From the NCBI GenBank assembly GCA_029582155.1, contig CM055911.1, positions 29,745,741 to 29,809,740 of the forward strand: a stretch of DNA of 64,000 nucleotides. The letters run 5' to 3'. This document shows, one piece after another, positions 51,655 to 63,124 of this stretch. This stretch comes from Panopea generosa (lineage: Eukaryota; Mollusca; Bivalvia; Adapedonta; Hiatellidae). Position 1 is the first letter of the stretch, and every line of letters begins with the position of its first letter. The notes beneath the pieces are model-generated. The model did no database searches and was not told the origin of the DNA. It saw nothing but the letters and a program-made list of their open reading frames with translations. Position numbers and translations under genes: made by a program.

Positions 51655-54600
51655 AAGCTTATGTCTAGTCCCTGTGTAGTACCACAGTCTATAAACAATA
51701 CAGCATAGTTACATAACAAGCTAACATCTGGTCCCTGTGTAGTACCTCAGTCTATAAACATTAAAGCATAATTACATAACAAGGTAACATCTGGTCCCTG
51801 TGTAGTACCTCAGTCTATAAACATTAAAGCATAATTACATAACAAGGTAACGTCTGGTCCCTGTGTAGTACCTCAGTCTATAAACATTACAGCATAATTA
51901 CATAACAAGCTAACGTCTGGTCCCTGTGTAGTACCTCAGTCTATAAACATTACAGCATAATTACATAACAAGCTAACGTCTGGCCCTGTGTAGTACCTCA
52001 GTCTATAAACATTACAGCATAATTACATAACAAGCTAACGTCTGGTCCCTGTGTAGTACCTCAGTCTATAAACATTATAGCATAATTACATAACAAGCTA
52101 AAGTCTGGTCCCTGTGTAGTACCTCAGTCTATAAACATCACAGCATATTTACATACATGTAACAAGCTAACGTCTGGCCCTGTGTAGTACCTCAGTCTAT
52201 AAACATTACAGCATAATTACATAACAAGCTAACGTCTGGCCCTGTGTAGTACCTCAGTCTATAAACATTACAGCATAATTACATAACAAGCTAACGTCTG
52301 GTCCCTGTGTAGTACCTCAGTCTATAAACATTACAACATAATTACATAACAAGCTAAAGTCTGGTCCCTGTGTAGTACCTCAGTCTATAAACATTACAGC
52401 ATAATTACATAACAAGCTAAAGTCTGGTCCCTGTGTAGTACCTCAGTCTATAAACATTACAGCATAATTACATAACAAGCTTACATCTGGTCCCTGTGTA
52501 GTACCTCAGTTTATAAACATTACAGCATAATTACATAACAAGCTTAAGTCTGGTCCCTGTGTTATACCTCAGTTTATAAACATTACAGCATAATTACATA
52601 ACAAGCTAATGTCTGGTCCCTGTGTAGTTCCTCAGTCTATTAACATTACAGCATAATTACATAACAAGCTAACGTCTGGTCCCTGTGTAGTACCTCAGTC
52701 TATAAACAATACAGCATAATAACATAACAAACTAACGTCTGGTCCGTGTGTAGTACCTCAGTCTATAGCATTACAGCATAATTACATAACAAGCTAACGT
52801 CTGGTCCCTGTGTAGTACCTCAGTTTATAAACATTACAGCATAATTACATAACAAGCTTACATCTGGTCCCTGTGTAGTACCTCAGTTTATAAACATCAC
52901 AGCATAATTACATAACAAGCTTACATCTGGTCCCTGTGTAGTACCTCAGTCTATAAACATAACAGCATAATTACATAACAAGCTTACATCTGGTCCCTGT
53001 GTAGTACCTCAGTCTATAAACATTACAGCATAATTACATAACAAGCTAAAGTCTGGTCCCTGTGTAGTACCTCAGTTTATGAACACTACAGCATAAATAC
53101 ATAACAAGCTAACGTCTGGTCCCTGTGTAGTACCTCAGTCTATAAACATTGTAATACAGCATAATTACATAACAAGCTAACGTCTGGCCCTGTGTAGTTC
53201 CTCAGTCTATAAACATTACAGCATAATTACATAACAAGCTAATGTCTGGTCCCTGTGTAGTACCTCAGTCTATAAACATTACAGCATAATTACATAACAA
53301 GCTAAAGTCTGGTCCCTGTGTAGTACCTCAGTCTATAAACATTACAGCATAATTACATAACAAGCTTACATCTGGTCCCTGTGTAGTACCTCAGTTTATA
53401 AACATTACAGCATAATTACATAACAAGCTAAAGTCTGGTCCCTGTGTAGTACCTCAGTTTATAAACATTACAGCATAATTACATAACAAGCTTACATCTG
53501 GTCCCAGTGTAGTACCTCAGTTTATAAACATTACAGCATAATTACATAACAAGCTAAAGCCTGGTCCCTGTGTAGTACCTCAGTTTATAAACATTACAGC
53601 ATAATTACATAACAAGCTACCGTCTGGTCCCTGTGTAGTACCTCAGTCTATTAACATTACAGCATAATTACATAACAAGCTAACGTCACGTCCGTGTGTA
53701 GTACCTCAGTCTATAAACATTACAGCATAATTACATAACAAGCTAACGTCTGGTCCCTGTGTAGTACCTCAGTTTATAAACATTACAGCATAATTACATA
53801 ACAAGCTAACGTCTGGTCCATGTGTAGTACCTCAGGCTATAAACATTACAGCATAATTACATAACAAGCTAACGTCTGGTCCATGTGTAGTATCTCAGTC
53901 TATAAACATTACAGCATAATTACATAACAAGCTAAAGTCTGGTCCCTGTGTAGTACCTCAGTTTATAAACATTACAGCATAATTACATAACAAGCTTATG
54001 TCTAGTCCCTGTGTAGTACCACAGTCTATAAACAATACAGCATAGTTACATAACAAGCTAACATCTGGTCCCTGTGTAGTACTTCAGTCTATAAACATTA
54101 AAGCATAATTACATAACAAGGTAACGTCTGGTCCCTGTGTAGTACCTCAGTCTATAAACATTACAGCATAATTACATAACAAGCTAACGTCTGGTCCATG
54201 TGTAGTACCTCAGTCTATAAACATTACAGCATAATTACATAACAAGCTAAAGTCTGGTCCCTGTGTAGTACCTCAGTTTATAAACATTACAGCATAATTA
54301 CATAACAAGCTAACGTCTGGTCCCTGTGTAGTACCTCAGTCTATAAACATTACAGCATAATTACATAACAAGCTAACGTCTGGTCCGTGTGTAGTACCTC
54401 AGTCTATAAACATTACAGCATAATAACATAACAAGCTAACGTCTGGTCCATGTGTAAAAAAACTCAGTTCATAAACATTAATGCATAATTACATAACAAG
54501 CTAACGTCTGGTTCCTTTGTAGTACCTCAGTCTATAAACATTACAGCATAATTACATAACAAGCTAACGTCTGGTCCGTGTGTAGTACCTCAATCTATAA

Positions 54601-55760
54601 ACATTACAGCATAATAACATAACAAGCTAACGTCTGGTCCATGTGTAGTACCTCAGTCTATAACATTACAGCATAATTACATAACAAACTAACATCTGGT
54701 CCCTGTGTAAAAGAAACTCAGTTTATAAACATTAATGCATTATTACATAACAAGCTAACCTCTGGTCACTGTGCAGTACCTCAGTCTATAAACATTACAG
54801 CATAATTACATAACAAGCTAACATCTGGTCCCCGTGTAGTACCTCAGTCTTTAAACATTACAGCATAATTACATAACAAGCTAACGTCTGGTCCCCGTGT
54901 AGTACCTCAGTCTATAAACATTACAGCATAATTACATAACAAGCTAACGTCTGGTCCGTGTGTAGTACCTCAGTCTATAAACATTACAGCATAATTACAT
55001 AACAAGCTAACTTCTGGTCCATGTGTAGTACCTCAGTCTATAAACATTACAGCATAACTACATAACAAGCTAACTTCTGGTCCCCATGTAGTACCTCAGG
55101 CTATAAACATTACAGCATATTTACATTACAAGCTAATGTCTGGCCCTGTGTAGTACCTCAGTCTATAAACATTACAACATAATTACATAACAAGCTAACG
55201 TCTGGTCTCCATGTAGTACCTCGGTCTATAAACATTACAGCATAATTACATAACAAGCTAACGTCTGGTCCATGTGTTGTACCTCAGTCTATAAACATTA
55301 CAACATAATTACATAACAAGCTGATGTCTAGTCCCTGTGTAGTACCTCAGTCTTTTAATATTACAGCATAAATACATAACAAGCTAACGTCTGGTCCATG
55401 TGTTGTACCTCATTCTATAAACATTACAGCATAATTACATAACAAGCTACCATCTGGTCCCTGTGTAGTACCTCAGTCTATAAACATTACAGCATAATTA
55501 CTTAACAAGCTAACGTCTAGTCCCTGTGTAGTACCTCAGTCTATAAACATTACAGCATATTTACATAACAAGCTACCGTCTGGTCCCTGTGTAGTACCTC
55601 AGTCAATAAACATTACAGCATAATTACATAACAAGCTAACGTCTGGTCCCTGTGTAGTACCTCAGTCTATAAACATAACAGCATATTTACATAACAAGCT
55701 AACGTCTGAACCTGTGTAGTACCTCAGTCTATAAACATTACAGCATTACATAACAAGCTT
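51655..55760. repeat. Higher-order block 2 of the 63-bp array
   Basis: Near-identical second copy of block 1, with one additional ACATTAAAGC-type unit near 51780-51845. High similarity suggests a very recent duplication or an assembly duplication. Confidence 0.88.
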
Positions 55761-55794
55761 ACGTCTGGTCCATGTGTAGTACCTCAGTCTATAA

Positions 55795-56865
55795 GGCCTA
55801 AAAAAATAAATGATGTGTTTAAGGTTTCATGCTGAAAAAAAATTGGGTCGGTAGGTAGGACTATTTTTTTTTTTTGGCTGATTTTTTTAGATGCAAAATC
55901 AAAGGGTTGGTGTTTTTTGGTTATTTTTTTCTTCATTTTCTCTCGCAGTTACTCAATTTTGAATGCGAAGTAATGACACCTTTTTCAAAAGCATTTGGTG
56001 ACAACATAATTATTGTATACTTTAGTAGTTTGTCTGCTTTTGTAGTTTGAATGTTTTCCTTTCCACTTTCAATATATTCTCATTTGTTCTGCACCATGTG
56101 CACCATATTGTAATAGGTTAGATTGGGTATTCAACAGAATATGTTAAAAAAGTATTATTAAATATATAAAAGGAATTTAATTTTATATATTTAATATATC
56201 TGTGAAAATATTTCAAAACTACCTACCAATTTTGACACTTGGACATAATCCTGAATTTCAAAGTCTTAACAAGTGCTTATGTAGATAAATATCCGCTTTG
56301 ATCTTGCGATTTTCCCGTCCAATAAAAAAACAAGGCAAATACCGGAAAATAGTCCGATGTTTAAACCGAGATTAGAAAGTTGCACATGCGCGCCTTGATA
56401 CCTTATACAAAAAATGGCGAACGATTCGCAATGAATAGATTCCTTGGAGATTCAACAAGAATTTCCTCGTGTTATAACTTATTGCCGAGGAACATTCAAT
56501 GTCTAGTTTGCAAATGATTTAATAATTATAATTGCGTTGAAATGTAGAAAGAATAAATTCTGTAACCATTTCAGAAACGAATTTGTGTCATTTCTTTTTC
56601 ACAGTTTTTCAGATTGTTTACTTTTGGTCTTCAGGCACAGTTGTGCTTCGAATTTCAAGTCGCACTTTTCTAAAAGTTTCGTCTTTGGTATACAGTTTTA
56701 TATATTGGTGTTCGCCCGATACTTGGAGCACCTGAACCATCCCTAACACGACAGTCGGCGAATTATTTTAAAATTTTTTTTTTTTGAAAAAAAAAATATA
56801 CGGTCGGGACCTTTTACTATGGGTCGGTCGGGAAACCGTTAACACAACATTTATTTTTTTAGGCC
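55795..56865. mobile_element. Harbinger-like nonautonomous DNA element, 1071 bp, with TAA target duplication
   Basis: Ends GGCCTAAAAAAATAAATG and its reverse complement CATTTATTTTTTTAGGCC. It is flanked by TAA at 55792-55794 and 56866-56868; the interrupted satellite unit has a single TAA there, so the 3-bp duplication is certain. A TWA-type 3-bp target is typical of PIF/Harbinger. The interior is AT-rich with no transposase; the 69-codon frame at 56537-56746 has no recognisable domain. Confidence 0.8.
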
Positions 56866-57045
56866 TAAACATTACAGCATAATTACATAACAAGCTAAAG
56901 TCTGGTCCCTGTGTAGTACCTCAGTCTATAAACATTACAGCATAATAACATAACAAGCTAACGTCTGGTTCCCGTGTAGTACCTCAGTCTATAAACATTA
57001 CAGCATAATTACATAACAAGCTAACGTCTGGTCCCAGTGTAGTAC

Positions 57046-57211
57046 ACGGCTTTCATTAAGTTTTGAAGTAGTAGGGTGAAAGGAAAAAGTAGAAGGGGGG
57101 TCTAGGGGTCCTCTGCCAAAAAACAGAAGAAACTCAGCTAAAAATAGCCGTGTGTTCAAGTAAAAATAGCCAGGGGAAATCCCCAGCACCCGGCTTCTCA
57201 TGACAGCCCTG
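57046..57211. mobile_element. 166-bp insertion in the 63-bp array with 7-bp target duplication
   Basis: Interrupts a unit between two copies of GTAGTAC (57039-57045 and 57212-57218). The ends (ACGGCTTTCATTA and TCATGACAGCC) form an imperfect inverted repeat. Noncoding; family unknown. Confidence 0.7.
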
Positions 57212-57367
57212 GTAGTACCTCAGTCTATAAACATTACAGCATAATTACATAACAAGCTAACAGTTAACAGAATACAGGAAAACACCCTTGTTTGTAGACA
57301 GGTCATGTCAAGTTTCATAACTTTGTTTGTCGGGTGTATAATAAAGGGAGATAGGTATGTATTTTAC

Positions 57368-57476
57368 CTTATCAGTACTTTCTGTAAAGAAGAATCCGAG
57401 AATCATCACATAGGCAAAAGGAAGAAAGAAGTTCACATGGGTGTAATACTTGTTCTCCTTCATGAAGAAATTCGTC
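57368..57476 (-). CDS. CASD1: CASD1 coding exon with MKENKYYTH motif
   Basis: 109-bp exon, acceptor TTATTCCAG, donor GTAAAA. It completes Arg and reads TNFFMKENKYYTHVNFF then LPFAYVMILGFFFTESTDK, ending in phase 0. MKENK(F/Y)YTH is one of the most conserved CASD1 blocks, followed by a transmembrane helix. The exon lies only 107 bp from the end of the 63-bp satellite array that fills the next intron. Confidence 0.94.
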
Positions 57477-58076
57477 CTGGAATAAAAGTGTACAAAAATG
57501 TTACAAAAACGCAAAGAAGAAACTCCCTGAAGAATAACACAAAATCTGTCCAACCATGGATGCAAAATTCCACTCATTCGCTCACACTGGCGAGTTGAAG
57601 TCACAGTTTGGCAAATAAGAATTTGAAATTGCTTGTCCGATAGGGCGAGTATGTTTCCACTGCATAATTATTTCCATAGGCAAATAAAATATTGTAACAT
57701 CAAATTTTTTTGATAGTGAAATTACAAAACAATGGTTGAATCGCTAGATGCTTTAGAAATCCAGATCAACATGCGCAAGTTGCTCTCGGAAATGAACACC
57801 AAACGTAATTTTTGCTATTCAACAATGAAAAATAATCATAATCTTAATCGGAAGATTGAATTGCAAGACAACTATGAGTAATAACTGATCACAGCAACAA
57901 TAATTATCATGAAAAGAAAAAGATTCCAGCAACATTTATGAATAATCAATGATCACAGAATCAATTATTGGTAATAATAAACAACATAGCAAGGCTTATG
58001 AATGTGCTCATTTTGGATGACGTAAAACTTACATACCATACATGTGCGCTTATCAAGTAATTGTTGAGTTACCTAC

Positions 58077-58203
58077 CTGTCACAGAGGAAGAAGTAGGCC
58101 ATGATTATTCCGAGTTTTGACAAAGATGTCAGTATCTCGTAGAGTGACTGTGACTGTTCCACCTGAGATGTCAAAGATCCGTTTCCATTCCTTGATCCAT
58201 TTT
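58077..58203 (-). CDS. CASD1: CASD1 coding exon: variable cytosolic loop and next membrane helix
   Basis: 127-bp exon. The acceptor is a weak TTTAAG and the donor is GTAGGT. With the G carried over it reads ENGSRNGNGSLTSQ, then VEQSQSLYEILTSLSKLG and IIMAYFFLCD, leaving two bases. The Gly/Asn/Ser-rich start is a low-conservation linker. LYEILTSLSKLGIIMAYFFLCDR aligns with the vertebrate LEILLQSFCKLGLIMAYFYMCDR region. The acceptor was chosen because it alone restores phase with the previous exon; the alternative AG ten bases downstream breaks the frame. Confidence 0.88.
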
Positions 58204-58215
58204 CTTAAATTACAA

Positions 58216-58590
58216 ACAGGTTGATACAAGACAGTGAAACCCAGTTATTTTTGCAAATTTGAACCTCATTAATCAAGCAATTCTTCAGTACAAATAAAGG
58301 TAAAATCAGTTCCTTCTTAAATACAAATATTAATGTTAATTATAATGATTACGCGTCTGATAATCAAAACAGGTGTCGTGAGTTCGAATCCTCGCATGGC
58401 AACAGTCTCTGCGATGATTGAAATATGACATTGTGTCTCATTATCATTCGTCTCTCACCACGATTCAATTGGGAAAGTTATCAGTTACTTGCGAAGATGG
58501 GGTGTGCTCAATTACTGGTTAATCCCAGGAAACAGTGGTTAGGTTAACTGATCGTCTGTTAGCCCACAATGGCATAAAAATGATGCCAAT

Positions 58591-58638
<48 letters not shown>

Positions 58639-58822
58639 ATAATGACATGTGTCCCTAATTGAACCCTCGGGGCAGGGTCATTTTTAACCCCAGGAACACC
58701 ATTTGAATAAATCTAATAGTTGGTTATCATTACAACATTAATATTTATAAAATCTGTTTGGCATTTTTTTTTCAGTTTTTGACTATTTTTAGTAACGGTG
58801 GCCATCTTTAATTTCAGAAATG
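58216..58822 (+). repeat. Dispersed repeat (AACAAGAGGCCC family) fragment split by a SINE
   Basis: The left part to 58348 and the right part from 58636 match contiguous sequence in the 23293-24361 copy (around 23876-24180). A family C SINE sits between them. Confidence 0.75.
58349..58635 (+). mobile_element. 5'-truncated family C SINE with (CAAT)n tail and 10-bp target duplication
   Basis: Keeps the B-box GTTCGAATCC and the SINE body, ending in twelve or so CAAT repeats (58590-58635). The direct repeat ATTATAATGA lies at 58339-58348 and 58636-58645. It is inserted into the older dispersed repeat. Confidence 0.85.
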
Positions 58823-58879
58823 GCGATGTACATGTATATGTTTATGCTAATAAAGTTTTGACTCTGACTTTGACTTATA

Positions 58880-61800
58880 ATCAAGAGTGGACATGGAAAT
58901 GGTATGGTCAATAGAGGACACTATAATGGTATGGTCAATAGTTGACATTGAAATGGTCTGGTCAAATGAGGGCACTGAAATGGTATGGTCAATAGTGGAC
59001 AATGAAATATTATGGTCAAGAGTGGACACTAAAATGGTTTGGTCAAGAGTGGACACTGTAATGGTTTGATCAAGAGTGGACACTGAAATATTATTGTCAA
59101 GAGTGGACACTGAAATATTATGGTCAAGAGTGGACACTGAAATGGTGTGGTCAATAGTGGATACTGAAATGGTAAAGTCAAGAGTGGACACAGAAATGGT
59201 ATGGTCAAGAGTGGACACTGAAATGGTATAGTCAAGAGTGGACACTGAAAAGCTATGGTCAAGAGTGGACACTGAAATGGTATGATCAAGAGTAGACACT
59301 GCAATGGTATGATCAAGAGTGGACAATGAAATGGTATGGTCAAGAGACGACATTGAAATGTTATACTTAAAAGTGAACACTGAAATGGTATGGTCAAGAG
59401 TGGATACTGAAATGTTACGGTCAAGAGTGGACACAGAAATGCTATGGTTGAGAGTGGACACTAAAATGGTATGGTCCAGAGTGGACACTGAAACTGTATG
59501 GTCAATAGTGGACACTGAAATGTTATGGTCAAGAGTGGACACTGCAATGGTATGGTCAAGAGTGGACACTGAAATGTTACGGTCAAGAGTGGGCACTGAA
59601 ATGCTATTGTCAAGAGTGGACACTGAAATAGAATGGTCAAAAGTGGACACTGAAATGGTATGGTCAAGAGTGGGCACTGAAATGCTATGGTCAAGAGTGA
59701 ACACTGAAATAGCATGGTCAAAAGTGGACACTGAAATGGTATGGTCAAGAGTGGACACTGAAATTGTATGGTCAATAGTGGAAAATGAAATGTTATGGTA
59801 AAGAGTGATCAATGCCATGTTATAGTCAAAAGAGGACACTGAAATAGTATGGTCAAGAGTGGACGCTGAAATTTTATAGTCAATAGTGGACAATGAAATT
59901 GTATGGTCAACAGTGAACACTGAAATGTAATAGTCAGGGAGTGGACACTGAAATGGTATGGTCAATAGTGGACACTGAAAAATTATAGTCAATAGTGGAC
60001 ATTGAAATGGTGTGTCTAATAGTAGACACTGAAATGTTATAGTCAAAAGTGAACACTGAAATGTTATGGTCAGGAGTGGACACTGAAATGGTATGGTCAA
60101 GAGTGGACACTAAAATGGTATGGTCAAGAGTGGACACTGAAATTCTATGATCAAGAGTGGACACTGAAATGGTATTGTCAAGAGTGGACACTAATTTGGT
60201 ATAGTCAAGAATGGACACTGTAATGGTTTGGTCAAGAGTGGACACTGAAATGTTATGGTCAAGAGTGGACACTGAAATGTTATGGTCAAGAGTGGACACT
60301 GAAATGGTATAGTCAAGAGTGAACACGGTAATTGTTTGGTCAAGAGCAGACACTGAAATGTTATGGACAAGAGTGGACACTGAAAAATTATGGTCAAGAG
60401 TGGGCACTGAAATGGTATGGTCAAGAGTGGACACTGAAACAGTATGGTCAATAGTAGACACTGAAATGGTATGGTCAAGGTTGGACACTGAAATGTTATG
60501 GTCAAGAATGGACACTGTAATGGTTTGGTCAAGAGTGGACACTGAAATGTTATGGTCAAGAGTGGACACTGAAATGGTTTGGTCAATAGTGGACACTGAA
60601 ATGGTATGGTCAGGGTGGACAATGAAATTGTATGGTCAAGTGTGGACAGTGAAATGGTTTGGTCAAGAGTGGACACTGCAATGGTATTGTCAAGAGTGGA
60701 CACTGAAATAGTATTGTCAAGAGTGGACACTGAAATGTTACAGTCATGAGAAGGCACTGAAATGGTTAGGTCAAGAGTGGACACTAAAATAGTATGGTCA
60801 AGAGTTGATACTGAAATGTTATGGTCAAAAGTGGACACTGAAATGCTATGGTCAAAAGTGGACACTGAAATATTATAGTCAAGAGTGGACACTGCAATGG
60901 TAAGGTCAAGAGTGGACACTGAAATGGTATGGTCAAGAGTGGACACTGAAATGGTATAGTCAAGAGTGAACACGGTAATTGTTTGGTCAAGAGCAGACAC
61001 TGAAATGTTATGGACAAGAGTGGACACTGAAAAATTATGGTCAAGAGTGGACACTGAAATGGTATGGTCAAGAGTGGATACTGAAATGGTAAAGTCAAGA
61101 GTGGACACAGAAATGGTATGGTCAAGAGTGGACACTGAAATGGTATAGTCAAGAGTGGACACTGAAAAGCTATGGTCAAGAGTGGACACTGAAATGGTAT
61201 GATCAAGAGTAGACACTGCAATGGTATGATCAAGAGTGGACAATGAAATGGTATGGTCAAGAGACGACATTGAAATGTTATGGTCAAGAGTGGACACTGC
61301 AATGGTATGGTCAAGAGTGGACACTGAAATGGTATTGTCAAGAGTGGACACTGAAATGTTACAGTCACGAGTGGGCACTGAAATGGTTTGGTCAAGAATG
61401 GACACTGAAATAGTATGGTCAAAAGTGGACACTGAAATGGTATGGTCAAGAGTGAAATGGTATTGTTGAGAGTGGACACTGAAATGGTATGGTCAAGAGT
61501 GGACACTGAAATGGTACGGTCAAGAGTGGACACTGAAATGCTACTGTCAAGAGTTGATATTGAAATGCTATGGTCGAGAGTGACACTGAAGTGGTATGGT
61601 CAAGAGTGGAAACTGAAATGTTATGGTCAAGAGTGGACACTGCAATGTCATAGTCAAGAGTGGACACTGAAATGGTATTGTCAAGAGTGAACACTGAAAT
61701 GTTATAGTCAATAGAGGACACTGAAATGATATGGTCAAGAGTGGACACTGAAATGGTGTAGTCAAGAGTGGACACTGAAATGTTACAGTCACGAGTGGGC

Positions 61801-61985
61801 ACTGAAATGGTTTGGTCAAGATGGACACAGAAATAGTATGGTCAATAGTGGACACTGAAATGGTATGGTTGAGAGTGGACACTGAAATGGTATGGTTGAG
61901 AGTGGACACTGAAATGGTGTAGTCAAGAGTGGACACTGAAATGGTATGATCAAAAGTGGACACTGAAATGGTATGGTCAAAAGCA
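58880..61985. repeat. 27-bp minisatellite array, 3.1 kb (about 115 units)
   Basis: Unit GAAATGGTATGGTCAAGAGT plus GGACACT. The period is nine codons with no stop in several frames, so both strands show long open frames (minus VSTLDHTIS-type, up to 417 codons; plus EMVWSRVDT-type). Higher-order repetition: the variant GAGACGACATTGAAATG occurs at 59343 and 61260. It lies within a CASD1 intron, between the exons at 58077 and 62249. Confidence 0.95.
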
Positions 61986-62248
61986 GCAAAGCCACAAGTG
62001 AGGATGCCAATTTAAGTGTTTGTGAGTGAAATTTAATTTATATCTTTCTGAAACTAACATTTTTATTTATGATTGAAAACACTAAACAGTGAAATTAAAC
62101 AGAGAAATTACCATTTTAATAGTAAAATTATCAATAATAACTCAACTGAGAAATAACTTGATTTTTGCCATTGAAGAACTTTTAATTTAAAACATTTTTA
62201 ATAGGTACTGTTACATCTTACATGATGTGTAAGAAGAAAAAAAATTAC

Positions 62249-62319
62249 CAGCTCTTATTTTGATGCCATTTCTTCTCATTCTCCTGCGGTATATCACCAA
62301 AGCCAGCGTTGATACCATG
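62249..62319 (-). CDS. CASD1: CASD1 coding exon: membrane segment and basic cytosolic stretch
   Basis: 71-bp exon, acceptor ...ATTTCAG, donor GTAATT. It finishes the split Cys codon and reads CMVSTLALVIYRRRMRRNGI then KIRA, leaving one base (G). The hydrophobic run completes the transmembrane helix begun in the previous exon. The RRRMRR cluster is a positive-inside stop-transfer signal, placing the following loop in the cytosol. Vertebrate CASD1 has the same hydrophobic-then-basic pattern here. Confidence 0.88.
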
Positions 62320-62354
62320 CTGAAATTATAAAGTGTCCTCATAGTACATATGCG

Positions 62355-62522
62355 TAAACAGTTAAACCTGTCATAAGCAGCCAGTCAAGGCAATGAGTAA
62401 AAGTGGTCTTTTAAGACAGGTTATTGCTTAATATAGGTTAATTTGCCCTGAAGGCACAGAAATGGCAAATAGCATATGTGGCTGCTTAAAAGAGGTGACC
62501 GCTTCCACAGGTTTGGCTGTAT
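62355..62522. mobile_element. MITE, TACAGTCAAACCTGT family
   Basis: Uninterrupted copy (ACAGTTAAACCTGTCATAAG ... CACAGGTTTGGCTGTA) 36 bp upstream (in gene direction) of the exon at 62249-62319. Inverted ends and internal TTAAGCAGCC motifs match the 34990-35170 copy. Confidence 0.75.
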
Positions 62523-63124
62523 ATACATGAATAACCAACATAAAATCGATGATTGAGTCACAGAATGCAAGTAAAGAAAATAGCACACTCAATTTTTATC
62601 GAGTCAGTTCATGACAAATGAGAAATTGCAACACCAGTCCACCCATGCCACACTACCACAGTTTACCAGCTTAAGTGCTGTTACATTTTTTGAGCAACAT
62701 TGAATGAACTGCACGGCTCCAAGGAATCAGGCATGATCATGAAAACTGCAAATTATACAGTAGTTCGCACCACAATGATTGCAATTTTGTGAATACAGCA
62801 ATTTTACTGAGTGCAAGGGCAATAACTCTGCAAAGAATTAAGTCAGTGTCACAAAACGTGTGTCCCAAACATCTACACGATACTGATCATGTATGCAAAG
62901 TTTCAATTCAAACTGAAAACTGCGGGAAAAAGTCCGCTCCACAAGAATTGCAATATGGTAAATACTGAGGATGACCTACAAAATGGGCTAATGGAACAGC
63001 TCTGATGATTTCATGGTAAACTGACATGTGATTTAAACCAACAAATTGTCACAAAATCTGATCAAAATAGTGCAAATGCAACAAAGAGAAGTCTTTAAAA
63101 ATGTATTTTCTTAGAGATGCCTAC
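62523..63124 (-). other. CASD1 intron sequence without recognisable feature
   Basis: Plain AT-rich intron between a MITE and the exon at 63125. No repeat or open segment of note. Confidence 0.5.

Larger units (their letters stand above)
47307..57261. repeat. 63-bp satellite array built from a CASD1 exon-intron junction (about 138 units)
   Basis: Each unit, on the minus strand, reads about 37 bp of intron ending GTTTATAG and then the first 26 coding bases of the exon at 47243-47332 (ACTGAGGTACTACACAGG...). The first unit overlaps the true exon. Roughly one fifth of units have C-to-T in CAGTCTATAAAC, removing the acceptor AG. The array is interrupted by insertions at 55795-56865 and 57046-57211. 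It fills nearly all of the 10,035-bp intron 47333-57367. Unit length 63 is a multiple of three, but each unit carries an in-frame TAA in the intronic part. Confidence 0.95.

Noticed and set aside
57305..57598. 97-codon plus-strand open frame
   Set aside because: Antisense to the CASD1 exon at 57368-57476 and flanking intron.
58847..61963. Long open frames of 130-417 codons on the minus strand and shorter ones on the plus strand
   Set aside because: They follow exactly from a 27-bp tandem repeat without stops and lie in a CASD1 intron; there is no start context, domain or non-repetitive sequence.
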